DNA of 64,000 nt from Corynebacterium phocae. Its GTDB lineage: Bacteria > Actinomycetota > Actinomycetes > Mycobacteriales > Mycobacteriaceae. Position numbers and translations under genes: made by a program. The stretch is taken from NCBI RefSeq assembly GCF_008693075.1, contig NZ_VXKJ01000043.1, positions 186,001 through 250,000 of the forward strand, in the 5' to 3' direction. Below are positions 18,157 to 27,827 of this stretch, piece by piece; positions within the stretch are counted from its first letter, which is position 1, and every line of letters starts with the position of its first letter. A model generated the notes under the pieces. The model saw only the letters and a list, made by a program, of their open reading frames with translations. It ran no database searches and had not been told where the DNA came from.

Positions 18157-19679
18157 AGCAGAACCATAATTTACCCCTGATAATCTCCGCCTTGATGCTT
18201 ACTATGCTGATGAGCTCGCTGGGCCAGATGATCTTTGCGGCGGCGCTACCTACCATCGTGGGTGAGCTGGGCGGCGTTGACCGGATGAGCTGGGTCATCT
18301 CTGCGTTCCTGGTCACCATGACAATTGCCATGCCTATAGCCGGCAAACTGGGCGACCTTTGGGGCCGCAAGTGGCTCTACATTGGAGGAATTGGCATATT
18401 CGCGGTGGGCTCCGCGTTGGGAGGCTTCGCAGCGACCATGAACGCGCTCATCGTCGGACGCGCCGTCCAGGGCTTCGGTGCCGGGGTGATGATGATTTCC
18501 TCCCAGGCAATCGTGGCGGAGGTAACCACAGCCCGCGAACGCGGCAAGTACATGGGAATTATGGGCGGCGTCTTTGGCGTGTCCTCCGTTTTGGGACCTG
18601 TCCTGGGCGGGTGGTTTACCGACGGCCCCGGGTGGAGGTGGGCACTGTGGATGAACATTCCCTTAGCACTAGCGGCCATCACGGTATGCACGCTGGTCTT
18701 GAAGCTCCGCGTGGGAAAGGCCTCCCTGGCCCAGTTTGACGCCGTGGGCGCGGTACTCATAGCGGTGACCACCGCCGCGCTCATCCTCATGACCACCTGG
18801 GGTGGATCCGAATACGCGTGGGGGGACCCGCTCATCCTGGGCCTTGCCGCAGTGGTGGTTGTGGGTGCGGCGGCCACCGTGTTTACCGAAACACGGGTAA
18901 AACAACCGCTTATTCCGCTGGGTCTTTTCACAAATCGCAATATGGTGCTGTCAACCGCCTCCGGCACCGTACTGGGCTTGGCTATGTTCGGGGTTTTCGG
19001 CTACATGCCCACCTACCTACAAATGGTGCACACCCTGACGCCCACCAAGGCCGGGCTAATGATGGTGCCCATCATGCTGGGAATGCTGATTACCTCAACG
19101 GCTGTAGGGTTTGTCATCTCCCGGACCGGCCGCTACAAGGTCTTCCCGCTCGTTGGCCTTGCCATGGTTACGTTGGCCTTGCTATGGATGTCCAGGCTAA
19201 GTGTGGACACTTCACTGGTGGAGCTTGGTATCCAGTTCTTACTCTTTGGCGTCGGCCTGGGCTTTGTCATGCAGGTGCTGGTACTCATTGTGCAGAACTC
19301 TTTCCCGCTCGCGCGGGTGGGGACTGCCACGGCCGCGAACAACTTCTTCCGGCAGGTAGGCGGCGCGGTAGGGGCTTCCATGGTGGGTTCCTTGTTCATC
19401 CACAACATGAGGCTTGAGCTGGCAAACAATGCTCCTCGGGCGCTGGAAAAAATGGGCCCCTACGGTACTCAATACGCGCAGCAATTCACAGCAGGCGGGG
19501 CTTCGCGCTTTACCCCAACGCTGGTCGCTGAGTTACCCAAGCCTCTGCAAGAGGTGGTCCTCAACGCCTATAACGACGGTCTTACCCCCGTCATCTTCCT
19601 CATGGTGCCCCTGGCGGTACTGGCTTTTGTATTCGTAATACCAATCCGCGAGGAGCACCTCAAGGAAACAATTGACTAG
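18150..19679 (+). CDS. MFS multidrug efflux protein, DHA2 (14-TM) family
   Basis: A 509-residue proton-driven exporter of the EmrB/QacA group. The 14-helix pattern is evident, with motif A (GKLGDLWGRKWLY), motif C (GVFGVSSVLGPVLGGWFTD) and the late QVGGAVGASMVGSLF. I use ATG 18150, preceded by GGAAGGAG and overlapping the tetR stop; the longer reading into tetR is not needed. The stop codon overlaps that of the convergent GNAT gene by 4 bases. Substrates cannot be told from sequence. Confidence 0.93.
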   Translation: MVKQNHNLPLIISALMLTMLMSSLGQMIFAAALPTIVGELGGVDRMSWVISAFLVTMTIAMPIAGKLGDLWGRKWLYIGGIGIFAVGSALGGFAATMNALIVGRAVQGFGAGVMMISSQAIVAEVTTARERGKYMGIMGGVFGVSSVLGPVLGGWFTDGPGWRWALWMNIPLALAAITVCTLVLKLRVGKASLAQFDAVGAVLIAVTTAALILMTTWGGSEYAWGDPLILGLAAVVVVGAAATVFTETRVKQPLIPLGLFTNRNMVLSTASGTVLGLAMFGVFGYMPTYLQMVHTLTPTKAGLMMVPIMLGMLITSTAVGFVISRTGRYKVFPLVGLAMVTLALLWMSRLSVDTSLVELGIQFLLFGVGLGFVMQVLVLIVQNSFPLARVGTATAANNFFRQVGGAVGASMVGSLFIHNMRLELANNAPRALEKMGPYGTQYAQQFTAGGASRFTPTLVAELPKPLQEVVLNAYNDGLTPVIFLMVPLAVLAFVFVIPIREEHLKETID

Positions 19680-20209
19680 GACTCTTTAGCCGGGTGTGGC
19701 AACAGGAGTTCATAGACATCCGTGTCGCGCCACTGCCCCGCCAGCTCCCCGTAGGTCATCTTGGCCAGGTGGGAATAGGTTCCCACCTTCTCAAAACCCC
19801 GGGACAGGTGGAGCTTTGCCGAGCCCTCATTCTCCGGGAAAATCCACGCGTGAATAGCCCACTTGTGGAGTCCTTGGCAGACCTCAATGAGCTTGTCCAG
19901 GAGTGCTCCAGCGATCCCGCGTCCAGTAGCGTCCAGATGGACATAGATGGAATCCTCCACCACGCCATGAAATACGCTGCGGGAGGAAATAGGCGCTGCG
20001 GAGACCCAGCCTAAGACCTTGGAGTCATCCTCCGCCTCTACAGCCACGTGAACTGATGGCAGGATCTTGGACTTTGTGAACTGCTCCAGGGTCATAGCCC
20101 GAGTCTCATAGGTAGCGTGCCCGGTGGTCAAACCCATCTCGTAAATTTCCTGCATTTGCGGATAGTCCTCAGTACGGAATGGGCGTATGGTGAAATCTTT
20201 TGCAGACAT
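19676..20209 (-). CDS. GNAT N-acetyltransferase, phosphinothricin acetyltransferase-like
   Basis: A 177-residue acetyl-CoA-dependent acetyltransferase. The family layout is clear: FTIRPFRTEDYPQMQEIYEMGLTTGHATYET at the N-terminus, GWVSAAPISSRSVFHGVVEDSIYVHLDATGRGIAGALLDKLIEV with the CoA-binding (R/Q)GxGx(G/A)-like segment, and HLSRGFEKVG near the end. Pat/Bar homologues acetylate phosphinothricin or methionine sulfone/sulfoximine; the actual substrate is unknown. Its stop overlaps the convergent MFS stop. Confidence 0.88.
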   Translation of the reverse strand: MSAKDFTIRPFRTEDYPQMQEIYEMGLTTGHATYETRAMTLEQFTKSKILPSVHVAVEAEDDSKVLGWVSAAPISSRSVFHGVVEDSIYVHLDATGRGIAGALLDKLIEVCQGLHKWAIHAWIFPENEGSAKLHLSRGFEKVGTYSHLAKMTYGELAGQWRDTDVYELLLPHPAKES

Positions 20210-20223
20210 GGCGGACCTTAATG

Positions 20224-20499
20224 TTAGAAGTTGCTGGAGCGGGAGAAGATAGTGGAATACATCCCCGTGTTGATGGCGTTGGACACCAGATTAGCCAGGA
20301 TAACAAAGCCCGCTACGCCACCTAAAACGGACAGCAAAATAGTAAGGTCCTCCGGAGCAATGGATTTTTCGGAAGATTGCGCCCCGGACTCCTGAGAGGC
20401 ACTGAGCTGCTCTGCGGACGGAGAATTTTCTTGGGCATACGCGGTGGTACTGCCGGCGGCCAGGGACAACGCCACTAGGCCAGTAATGATCTTTTGCAT
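20224..20499 (-). CDS. Small exported protein with C-terminal membrane helix
   Basis: A 91-residue protein with a signal peptide (MQKIITGLVALSLAAGSTTAYA, cleavage after AYA), a short Ser/Glu-rich stretch, and one TM helix (LTILLSVLGGVAGFVILANLVSNAI) before a short tail. I use ATG 20499 with GAGGAAACC before it; a longer reading upstream adds no signal sequence. It resembles the small secreted proteins common in corynebacteria, but I cannot assign it. Confidence 0.7.
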   Translation of the reverse strand: MQKIITGLVALSLAAGSTTAYAQENSPSAEQLSASQESGAQSSEKSIAPEDLTILLSVLGGVAGFVILANLVSNAINTGMYSTIFSRSSNF

Positions 20500-20616
20500 G
20501 GTTTCCTCGGATGTCGAAATTGTTCTTAGGCCTCCCAGACTAGCCAAGATGGCACTGCAACGGTTAAAACTCGGGTTCGCTGCCCGGTTGGCAGACAAGG
20601 TTTTCAACCGCCAAAA

Positions 20617-20640
20617 GGCCCCGCGTAAAAACGCGGGGCC
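20617..20640 (-). terminator. Intrinsic terminator after the LGFP lipoprotein
   Basis: A 10-bp perfect stem (GGCCCCGCGT/ACGCGGGGCC) with a 4-base loop. On the minus strand it is followed by TTTTGG. Confidence 0.8.
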
Positions 20641-20662
20641 AGATGAGCTATGTAATGAGAAA

Positions 20663-21337
20663 TTACATCATGCGGATGTCAGCACCGAACCTGCCGGTTG
20701 CATCTGCCATCCAGGAGATGGTGCCGTTGGTGAATTCCTGGTTCCAACCGGTTGCGTGATCGGTAACCTGCTCAGGCTCAACTGGAAGTCCAACCTCAGC
20801 CTCAAGGCCACCGTTCTCGATGTAGGTTTCAGCGATCTTGCCGATAACTGGAACGGTCTTGCCGGTCTCAGCGTTGTGTACCAGCAGCTTGTTGTCGCCG
20901 TAGTTAACCAGGGTGCCCTTGTCGGTGGTCTGAACGTCTTCGATGTTCAGGCCCCACTCCTGGCCCTTGGCAACAGCCTCATCAGCGAAATCTGCAGGCA
21001 GCTCAACGTCACCCTCAGCACCTGGTACCATCTTCATGCCTTCGCCGGCCTCAGACATCTTCTTGTCAGCTTCGTTGCCAGCGGAAACTACGGCAGCGGA
21101 AGCGTCAGCAGCAGCGGACTCCATGGAGTCGCCAGCGTCTTCTACGGCAGAAGCGATAGCAGCGGTTGCCTCAGCAGCTTCCTTGCTCATCTTGTCTCCG
21201 GCCTTGTCAACCTCAGTCGCAGCGGAATCCAGAGCCTGGTCCACGTCTTCCTGAGCTTCTTGGGTACAAGCAACCAGGCTGACAGCCAATGCGGAAGCTG
21301 CGAAACCAGCGGTGATACGACGGGTGATGTTCTTCAT
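20663..21337 (-). CDS. LGFP-repeat-like lipoprotein
   Basis: A 224-residue lipoprotein (lipobox LVAC, Cys near 24). A long Ala/Asp/Glu-rich, helix-forming region (about 27-100) is followed by a domain with LGFP-type repeats, for example VIGKIAETYIENGGLEAEVGLPVEPEQ then GWNQEFTNGTISWM. LGFP repeats occur in cell-wall-associated proteins of mycolate-bearing actinobacteria and are thought to anchor to the envelope. It is monocistronic, with its own terminator. The exact role is unknown. Confidence 0.82.
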   Translation of the reverse strand: MKNITRRITAGFAASALAVSLVACTQEAQEDVDQALDSAATEVDKAGDKMSKEAAEATAAIASAVEDAGDSMESAAADASAAVVSAGNEADKKMSEAGEGMKMVPGAEGDVELPADFADEAVAKGQEWGLNIEDVQTTDKGTLVNYGDNKLLVHNAETGKTVPVIGKIAETYIENGGLEAEVGLPVEPEQVTDHATGWNQEFTNGTISWMADATGRFGADIRMM

Positions 21338-21521
21338 TGAGAATTATCCTTTCACTAAAGCGTTGAATCTCAACACTTTAAATTCTTAAGCTTTTTCTTG
21401 CCAACCAGTACCTGAGCTTGGACATCAAAGCACTACTCGATTGGCATGCCTTTCAAACTTTAAGGGATTATCCAGGTAAACCTCAAATATTTTTCAGTGA
21501 GTTTCTGAATGTTTTGGGGGT

Positions 21522-22256
21522 TTAGCGGAGTTTTCGCCGGTTAGAGCCATTCTTACGGTTTGATAACGTTTGCCTTTTCCGTTTGGATTTTTGGGAAATC
21601 TCGGACTGAGCCGCACTTGCCTTAGCGCGGCGCGCTTGTTTGGCTTTGGACTTTTCGCGCGCGGAAAGTTTCTCCACAGGCCCGCGGGAGGAGGAACTTT
21701 TCCGTCCGCGGCACACCCCCACGAAACTCTGGATCTCTTCGCTGTCGGAGTCCTTGGACCACACCAACGCAATGGATGTTCGGGGATGGTCCTCAAGCAC
21801 CCGCAGCCCTAGCGGCACGACCTGTTTTTTGGCAAGGACCTTCAGCAACGGCCTGGGAGCAACCGCAACCCCCACATTGGCAGCCACGATTTGCAGGGCG
21901 TCGCGAACCGCAACGACATCTACGGACGCATCCGGAGGAATCTGATAGTTGACTATCTCATCTTCGATATCGCGCGGGTGTACCGCCTCCCCCAGCTCAG
22001 CGAAGACCGAATCCTTGGGGACCGCTACGCCTGGTTCCTCATCATAAAGACGCACTATGTGGAAAGCTTCGGTGATTCGGGAATCTGGGACGCGAGCCAG
22101 GGCCAGGTCAGCCTGTCCGAGCAGCACCTGCCCGAGGGCGTCGTCCGCGTTGGCGGTATCCAAGGTCACCTCCCGGCCGGCTAGCGCGCGGTAGCGCTCA
22201 AACCATTTTGCGGGTTCAGTTCCGGTGACAAAAGCCACTGTTAAGGTCTTAGACAT
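21522..22256 (-). CDS. LysR substrate-binding-like protein without DNA-binding domain
   Basis: A 244-residue protein that resembles only the effector-binding half of LysR regulators (LTVAFVTGTEPAKWFERYRALAGREVTLDTANADDALGQVLLGQADLAL, then GVAVAPRPLLKVLAKKQVVPLGLRVL). It is followed by a very basic, probably disordered tail (about 185-244) rich in Lys, Arg and Ser. No helix-turn-helix is present, so it is not a classical regulator. It diverges from a DUF5997 gene, with matching promoters. A TATGCT -10 box 7 bases before the ATG at 22256 sets the start. Confidence 0.8.
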   Translation of the reverse strand: MSKTLTVAFVTGTEPAKWFERYRALAGREVTLDTANADDALGQVLLGQADLALARVPDSRITEAFHIVRLYDEEPGVAVPKDSVFAELGEAVHPRDIEDEIVNYQIPPDASVDVVAVRDALQIVAANVGVAVAPRPLLKVLAKKQVVPLGLRVLEDHPRTSIALVWSKDSDSEEIQSFVGVCRGRKSSSSRGPVEKLSAREKSKAKQARRAKASAAQSEISQKSKRKRQTLSNRKNGSNRRKLR

Positions 22257-22263
22257 AGCAACC

Positions 22264-22296
22264 AGCATAGGTCAGCAGGCCCCCGGTTGGTATGCT
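22264..22296. promoter_or_regulatory. Divergent twin -10 boxes
   Basis: TATGCT occurs on the minus strand at 22264-22269 and on the plus strand at 22291-22296. Each lies exactly 7 bases from its start codon (22256 and 22304), and the following bases are near-identical (GGTTGCT, GGTGCGC). The two genes are probably co-regulated and leaderless. Confidence 0.6.
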
Positions 22297-22303
22297 GGTG
22301 CGC

Positions 22304-22840
22304 ATGACTAATAATGCCAGCCAGCCGTCAGGTTCCGCTATGAAGCCTCAGACCGCGGCGAAGAAACTGGGAATCTACCTTCCAGCCACCCCCGAGGAAT
22401 TCCAGACCGGAGGTGTAACGCACGCGCAACTGCGCGACTTACACGACAACCCTCCTGCCTGGTTGGTGGAGCTTCGCCTAACAGGCCCCCACCCACGCCC
22501 CGTGGTCGCACAAAAACTGGGAATCTCCACCACCGCCTTGAAGAAAAATCATATGGACAAGGCCCTGACCACCGCAGAAATTACTGAACTCCTCCTTAAC
22601 AAACCGCAATGGTTGGAAGACGCCCGCAAGACCCACGCTGAACAACGCGCGCAAGCGCTCGCGGAAAGCCCACAACAAGAAGAACCTCCTCAGAGCCAAG
22701 AAGAGCTCCCGCAGAGCACGGAAGATAATGAAGAGGTCACCGACACCGATAACGTCACTGCGACCCCCGAAGTAAAAGAGCACACCTCTGATGACACTGA
22801 TGACTCGGAAGACACTAAAGACTCTGTAGACCAGCTCTAG
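22304..22840 (+). CDS. DUF5997 family protein
   Basis: A 178-residue protein. The conserved part (about 10-110) reads MKPQTAAKKLGIYLPATPEEFQTGGVTHAQLRDLHDNPPAWLVELRLTGPHPRPVVAQKLGISTTAL, the DUF5997 pattern, with a helix-turn-helix-like segment around VVAQKLGISTTALKK. The tail is acidic and disordered. It pairs divergently with the LysR-like gene, an arrangement I associate with corynebacteria. I prefer ATG 22304 to the upstream ATG at 22292, which overlaps the -10 box. Confidence 0.82.
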   Translation: MTNNASQPSGSAMKPQTAAKKLGIYLPATPEEFQTGGVTHAQLRDLHDNPPAWLVELRLTGPHPRPVVAQKLGISTTALKKNHMDKALTTAEITELLLNKPQWLEDARKTHAEQRAQALAESPQQEEPPQSQEELPQSTEDNEEVTDTDNVTATPEVKEHTSDDTDDSEDTKDSVDQL

Positions 22841-22856
22841 ATAATCCTTTGCCACC

Positions 22857-22928
22857 TTCCCTGGGCGCGCACCGCTGCACGCCCAGGGAATCCTGGTGCG
22901 AGCGCCCCTGGTTTTTCTAACCAGGGGC
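22857..22928. terminator. Two consecutive hairpins between DUF5997 gene and pabC
   Basis: An 11-bp stem (TTCCCTGGGCG/CGCCCAGGGAA, 22857-22890) and a 10-bp stem (GCCCCTGGTT/AACCAGGGGC, 22904-22928). They lie between convergent genes and can serve both. Confidence 0.65.
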
Positions 22929-23001
22929 TTAAATGTAGTCCACAGCGGGTCCATCCACGCGCCCGGCCGGTTGAGCACATATCCGCCATGGCACCTAAAA
23001 A

Positions 23002-23637
23002 TCAAGGCAATGGGCCGTCAAGGCGCTTGGCACGGGCCCACAGCTGCACGTTAATGGACTCGCAGTCCAGGGGTGGCTCCGGGGCAGGCTTCTGTGAATC
23101 AGTCCAACTAGTAACCGGGGTAAAACCGTGAAGCGCGCTCACGGCAACGGCGGGGAGGCGCTCTCCTACGGGTACGCGCTCGCGCCGCGGGGCCGGAATC
23201 AGCCCGGCTTCCACGGCGGCGCGCACCGTTACCGAATCAACCACCAGGCTTTCAGGTGCCTGAATCAGCTCATCACCACGAAAGAAGATGAGGGAAGCGT
23301 TGGCGGCCTCGCGGATGAACCCGTCCGCAACCAGGGCGGCGTCGTCAGCACCATGGCTAAGCGCCTGCGCGCGCAACTTTAGTTGCGCAGTGAAATCGGG
23401 GCCTTTGAGGTGCGGTAAATTCCGGGGGTCTTGCGCCAGCCACAGTGCGGTCCCGGTTCGCAGCGGCGGCTGGGGACGCAGGCGGTAATGGGCAGTGCTG
23501 CGGTAGACGCGCACCTGCGGGAAGTAGTTGCCCACCTCTGGGACCCAGATGCGGGGGTTTAAACCCAACCTGCGCCAGTGGAGATCGGGGCGAATGGCAC
23601 GGCCATCCCGCACGGCAAAAGACGTTACTAGTTCCAT
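23002..23637 (-). CDS. pabC: Class IV aminotransferase, probable aminodeoxychorismate lyase
   Basis: A PLP enzyme of about 211 residues, expected to convert aminodeoxychorismate to p-aminobenzoate and pyruvate. Visible family features are the N-terminal VRDGRAIRPDLHWRRLG, a candidate PLP lysine in HLKGPDFTAQLKLRAQAL, then GADDAALVADGFIREAANASLIFFRGDEL. It starts at 23637 inside the pabAB 3' end (10-base overlap), so translation is coupled. It is shorter than E. coli PabC, mainly at the N-terminal side. Context with pabAB is the strongest evidence. Confidence 0.87.
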   Translation of the reverse strand: MELVTSFAVRDGRAIRPDLHWRRLGLNPRIWVPEVGNYFPQVRVYRSTAHYRLRPQPPLRTGTALWLAQDPRNLPHLKGPDFTAQLKLRAQALSHGADDAALVADGFIREAANASLIFFRGDELIQAPESLVVDSVTVRAAVEAGLIPAPRRERVPVGERLPAVAVSALHGFTPVTSWTDSQKPAPEPPLDCESINVQLWARAKRLDGPLP

Positions 23638-25436
23638 TGGATCCCCCGAAGCGGCCGGAGCTTCACCTGGGTTTCTTCCCACTCCGCCTCCGGATCGGAT
23701 AGAGACAACACCGCACCTCCAACGCCGTAATAGGCACCGGCAGGCGTGTTGACCAGCGTGCGGATGGTCATCGACAGCTCTACCTGACCGGTGGTGGAAA
23801 GAAAGCCGAAGGCGCCGGAGTAAGCGCCGCGCCAGGTCCCCTCCAACTCTTGGATAATACCCATGGTCCGTTCCTTCGGGGCACCAGTCATGGAGCCGCC
23901 AGGAAACGCCGCCTCCACGGCGTCCAGGGCGTTCTTGCCCGGTGTGAGCTGCCCCGTGATATCCACCATCAGCTGGTGGACGGTCGGGTAGGTCCGCACA
24001 TAAAAATCCGCATTGTGGGTCACCCCGGTGCACACCCGGGACAAGTCATGGCGCACCATATCCGCCACCATGAGCAGCTCAGCGGTTTCTTTTTCCCCGC
24101 TGAGCTGCCGAATAAGGGATTCATCGCGGCTGGCGTCGCGGTCCGGGTCACGCGGCCGGGTTCCCTTGATGGGGCGGGAAGTCACCTGTCCATAGCCGTC
24201 CACGGCCAGGAAAAGCTCCGGGGTGGCCGAAAGCAGCTCCTGAGCGGGGAAGGACAGGTACCCCGTGCCCTCCATGGCCAGGTACACCGCCAGGGAATCC
24301 CGCACCGGTTCCAATTCGTAGCGGTTGGTTAGGCAGACCTCGTACGTATCCCCCGCCGCTAGGTATTCTTGCGCACGCGCGATGGCACTGAGGTAGTGCC
24401 CGTGGTCGTGCACGGGCGCGGCCGGGCCAGCGCCCGCCGGCTTCGGGGGCGTAGCCAGCTGTGGGGTCCAGCCATCATCACCAGCAAAGGCCAGCAGGTG
24501 GGTTTTTCCTGCTTGCGGGTCCACGATAACGGCACGGCGTGCGAAGGCGAATTCAGCATCCGGGTACGGGCTGTGCCCCGGCGCGCCGGCCTCATAGCCT
24601 AGATATCCCACCCAGCCCAGGGAGAAATCCAGCCCGGGGATGGGGGCGGCCACCCGGGCAGGTGCCAAGGAGGCGGCGTAGGTGTCCCGGAAGGTGTCAA
24701 AGAACCCACCGTTAACACAGGTGTGTATTTCATCCGCTGCCCCCAGCACGTGCATCCCAGCTGACTGCAACCAGAACTTTGCTTTGCCCGCCAAACCGGC
24801 GGCTACCGCCGCCGGGTCCAGAGCGTAATCCAGGGTGCGGACGCTGAAGTAAGACTGTGCGTAAAAACGACCGCTTAGCGCAAGGAAGTTCCGGATGATT
24901 TGCCGCCCACCATGGCCTGCCATGGACTCAGGGTGGAACTGCACCCCAAACCGGGGCAGGCTGCGGTGTTCAATGCCCATTACTACCCCGTCTTCCAGGC
25001 GGGCGGTAACGCGGTAGCTGGCAGGGATGTCCGCAGCATGCAAGGAGTGATAACGCACCACGGTTAAGGGGTTAGCAAGCCCGGAAAACAGCCCCGTGCC
25101 GTCGTGGCTAACCTGGCCAGTAACCCCGTGCGCTGGACGCGGCAGCCGGGTGACCTTGCCCCCGTCTATCTGTACGAAAGCCTGCATCCCTAAGCATACG
25201 CCCAGGATAGGGCCGCCAAAGCGCTCTATAACTTCAGCGCTGAGCCCCAAATCATCCGGGTTACCGGGATGCCCCGGGCCGGGTGAGATGATAACGGCGT
25301 CCGCTTTTGCAATGCCAGAGGACTCCCACGGCACGTCATTGGTGACTACCGCGGGAGCCCTCCCGGTTTCTAAGCGGACGTATTCAACCAGATTGAAAGT
25401 AAAAGAATCATGGTTGTCCACGACCACAATGTTCAT
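23628..25436 (-). CDS. pabAB: Aminodeoxychorismate synthase, fused PabA-PabB
   Basis: A 602-residue fusion making 4-amino-4-deoxychorismate from chorismate and glutamine for folate. The N-terminal class I glutamine amidotransferase (1-190) has the nucleophile in GVCLGMQ and the His in FHPES. The C-terminal chorismate-binding domain (about 215-602) has RPIKGTRPRD, ELLMVADMVRHDL, and the signature FPGGSMTGAPKERTMGIIQELE. The TGAPK motif and operon with pabC favour PabAB over anthranilate synthase. It starts 9 bases after glyA and overlaps pabC. Confidence 0.95.
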   Translation of the reverse strand: MNIVVVDNHDSFTFNLVEYVRLETGRAPAVVTNDVPWESSGIAKADAVIISPGPGHPGNPDDLGLSAEVIERFGGPILGVCLGMQAFVQIDGGKVTRLPRPAHGVTGQVSHDGTGLFSGLANPLTVVRYHSLHAADIPASYRVTARLEDGVVMGIEHRSLPRFGVQFHPESMAGHGGRQIIRNFLALSGRFYAQSYFSVRTLDYALDPAAVAAGLAGKAKFWLQSAGMHVLGAADEIHTCVNGGFFDTFRDTYAASLAPARVAAPIPGLDFSLGWVGYLGYEAGAPGHSPYPDAEFAFARRAVIVDPQAGKTHLLAFAGDDGWTPQLATPPKPAGAGPAAPVHDHGHYLSAIARAQEYLAAGDTYEVCLTNRYELEPVRDSLAVYLAMEGTGYLSFPAQELLSATPELFLAVDGYGQVTSRPIKGTRPRDPDRDASRDESLIRQLSGEKETAELLMVADMVRHDLSRVCTGVTHNADFYVRTYPTVHQLMVDITGQLTPGKNALDAVEAAFPGGSMTGAPKERTMGIIQELEGTWRGAYSGAFGFLSTTGQVELSMTIRTLVNTPAGAYYGVGGAVLSLSDPEAEWEETQVKLRPLRGIQWN

Positions 25437-25445
25437 GGGTGGTTC

Positions 25446-26741
25446 TTAGACCAGCTTCCAGTCTTCCAGGCCCTCGTAGAGCGGGAAGTCCGCAGCCACT
25501 TTGTCCACGCGCTTGCGCAACGCGGAGACATCGGCATTCTTGCCGCCTTCCAGCGCGGTACCAATGACATCCGCAACCTCGGTGAAGGCGGCGGCGTCCA
25601 GGCCACGGGTGGCAAGTGCTGGGGTGCCAATGCGCAGCCCGGAGGTAACCATGGGCGGGCGGGGGTCGTTAGGCACGGCGTTGCGGTTGACGGTAATGCC
25701 CACCTCGTGCAGGAGATCTTCTGCCTGCTGGCCATCCAGTTCGGAGTTGCGCAGGTCCGCGAGCACCAGGTGCACGTCCGTGCCACCGGAGACTACGTCC
25801 ACGCCGGCGGCTTTAGCGGAGTCACTGGTCAGACGCTCTGCGATGATCTTCGCGCCCTCCAGGGTGCGCTCCTGGCGGTTTTTAAATTCCTCACTAGCAG
25901 CGATCTTGAGCGCGATAGCCTTGGCCGCAATCACGTGCATCAGCGGTCCACCTTGGTGGCCGGGGAAGACGTTGGAGTTGACCTTCTTGGCAAACTCTTG
26001 CTTGGCCAAGATTAGGCCAGAGCGCGGGCCGCCCAGGGTCTTGTGAACCGTGGTGGAGACAATGTCAGAGTATGGAACGGGGTTGGGGTGCAGGCCAGCT
26101 GCCACCAGGCCGGCAAAGTGGGCCATGTCCGTCCATAGGTAAGCGCCCACCTCATCGGCGATGGAGCGGAAGGCTTCAAAATCGATAGTGCGTGGGTAGG
26201 CAGACCACCCGGCAATAATCACCTTCGGGCGTTCTGCCAAGGCCTGCTCGCGGATCTTATCCATGTCCAGGCGCATGGTCTCAGAGTCCACCTCATAGGC
26301 GGAGACTTCATAGAGCTTGCCGGAGAAGTTCAGCTTCATGCCGTGAGTCAGGTGGCCGCCGTGCGCCAAGGACAGGCCCATGAGTTTGTCACCGGGCTCA
26401 AGCAGGGTGGAAAGAACTGCCGCGTTAGCAGAGGCGCCGGAGTGCGGCTGCACGTTGGCAAAGTCCGCGCCAAACAGAGACTTCGCGCGGTCACGGGCCA
26501 GGTCTTCTACAACATCCGCGAACTCACAGCCGCCGTAGTAGCGGCGGCCGGGATAGCCTTCCGCGTACTTGTTGGTCAAGACAGAGCCTTGGGCCTGAAG
26601 TACGGCACGGGGCACAAAGTTTTCTGAGGCAATCATTTCCAAGGTGTCGCGCTGGCGGGCGATTTCCCCACCGATGGCTTCGAATACCTCTGGATCCAGA
26701 TCGCGCATTTCCTGGTAGCGCAGGTCTTGATTATTGTTCAT
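25446..26741 (-). CDS. glyA: Serine hydroxymethyltransferase
   Basis: PLP enzyme interconverting serine plus tetrahydrofolate with glycine plus 5,10-methylene-THF. The 431-residue protein has the PLP-lysine motif [14 protein letters not shown] (about residue 230), [17 protein letters not shown] for substrate binding, and [14 protein letters not shown] near the end. It is first in a glyA-pabAB-pabC unit, coupling one-carbon metabolism to pABA/folate supply. Confidence 0.97.
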   Translation of the reverse strand: MNNNQDLRYQEMRDLDPEVFEAIGGEIARQRDTLEMIASENFVPRAVLQAQGSVLTNKYAEGYPGRRYYGGCEFADVVEDLARDRAKSLFGADFANVQPHSGASANAAVLSTLLEPGDKLMGLSLAHGGHLTHGMKLNFSGKLYEVSAYEVDSETMRLDMDKIREQALAERPKVIIAGWSAYPRTIDFEAFRSIADEVGAYLWTDMAHFAGLVAAGLHPNPVPYSDIVSTTVHKTLGGPRSGLILAKQEFAKKVNSNVFPGHQGGPLMHVIAAKAIALKIAASEEFKNRQERTLEGAKIIAERLTSDSAKAAGVDVVSGGTDVHLVLADLRNSELDGQQAEDLLHEVGITVNRNAVPNDPRPPMVTSGLRIGTPALATRGLDAAAFTEVADVIGTALEGGKNADVSALRKRVDKVAADFPLYEGLEDWKLV

Positions 26742-26882
26742 GGGTTGTACAACTGCCCCTTCGTTGAAGATAACTTTTTCTCATAGTGCCGGAGGCCGGC
26801 TTAACCCCTCTTACTATAGGCCATAGTCTGCAAAGGAGAGACAAAAGTCACCCCTAAAAACGCCACGTGAGATAATGGCGGT
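26742..26882. other. glyA-coaA divergent promoter region
   Basis: A 141-base A+T-richer spacer. GATAAT at 26871-26876 lies 6 bases before the coaA ATG and is a probable leaderless -10 box. No gene is seen in it. Confidence 0.5.
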
Positions 26883-27818
26883 ATGTCGCGTCTGCATCAG
26901 CCCACTCTGCCTGGCCCCTACCTGGATTTTAACCGGGAGCAATGGAAATTCCTACGCAATTCCATGCCCCAGGTCCTTAACGAAGATGAGGTCAAGCAGC
27001 TGTCCGGCATTGGTGAAAACATCAACCTCACCGAGGTAGCGGAGGTCTACCTCCCCCTATCGCGCCTCATCCACATGCAGGTCAACGCCCGCCTTAAGCT
27101 CATTAAGGCCACCGAGTCCTTCCTGGGCGCAGACCCCACCCACGTGCCCTTTGTTATTGGAATAGCCGGTTCCGTGGCCGTGGGAAAGTCCACCACCGCG
27201 CGCCTGCTGCAGGTTCTTCTACAACGGTGGGAATCCCATCCCAAGGTGGATCTGGTCACCACCGATGGCTTCCTCTACCCCACCGAGGAATTGAAGCAAC
27301 GGGGCTTGCTGCAACGCAAGGGTTTCCCCGAATCCTATGATCAGCGCGCGCTTCTGCGCTTTGTCACCGAGGTAAAATCCGGCCGGGAGGTGGCCAAGGC
27401 ACCAGTATATTCACATGAGAAATACAACATAATTCCGGGTGAATACCAAGTTGTTCGCCGCCCGGACATCCTTATCCTGGAAGGCCTAAACGTCTTGCAA
27501 ACAGGCCCTACGCTCATGGTCAGTGATCTTTTTGATTTCTCCGTCTACGTAGACGCCCGCCGGGAGCTAATTGAAAAGTGGTACATTGACCGCTTCCTCA
27601 AACTTCGCCGCACGGCTTTCAGCAAGCCCGGCGCGCACTTTGCCCACTACGCCGGCTTAGATGACGCGGAGGCCTACGCGCGGGCCCGCGAGATTTGGCA
27701 GACCATCAACCTGCCCAACCTGATAGAAAATATCCTGCCCACCCGGGTGCGCGCTTCCCTAGTGTTGCAAAAGGGTGAGGACCACCTGGTAGAGCACGTG
27801 CGGATGCGCAAGCTCTAG
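26883..27818 (+). CDS. coaA: Pantothenate kinase (type I)
   Basis: First committed enzyme of coenzyme A synthesis, phosphorylating pantothenate with ATP. The 311-residue protein has the Walker A motif [18 protein letters not shown] (about residue 98), the VTTDGFLYP motif, and the conserved [17 protein letters not shown] and [25 protein letters not shown] segments. Length is as in E. coli CoaA and mycobacterial PanK. It faces the convergent prenyl synthase gene, with a 9-base gap. Confidence 0.97.
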   Translation: MSRLHQPTLPGPYLDFNREQWKFLRNSMPQVLNEDEVKQLSGIGENINLTEVAEVYLPLSRLIHMQVNARLKLIKATESFLGADPTHVPFVIGIAGSVAVGKSTTARLLQVLLQRWESHPKVDLVTTDGFLYPTEELKQRGLLQRKGFPESYDQRALLRFVTEVKSGREVAKAPVYSHEKYNIIPGEYQVVRRPDILILEGLNVLQTGPTLMVSDLFDFSVYVDARRELIEKWYIDRFLKLRRTAFSKPGAHFAHYAGLDDAEAYARAREIWQTINLPNLIENILPTRVRASLVLQKGEDHLVEHVRMRKL

Positions 27819-27827
27819 CGGGCCCCG

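Noticed and set aside
23002..24033. Extended pabC reading of 343 residues
   Set aside because: The upstream part lies inside pabAB in another frame and has low-complexity Arg/His composition. The family sequence begins at the ATG at 23637.
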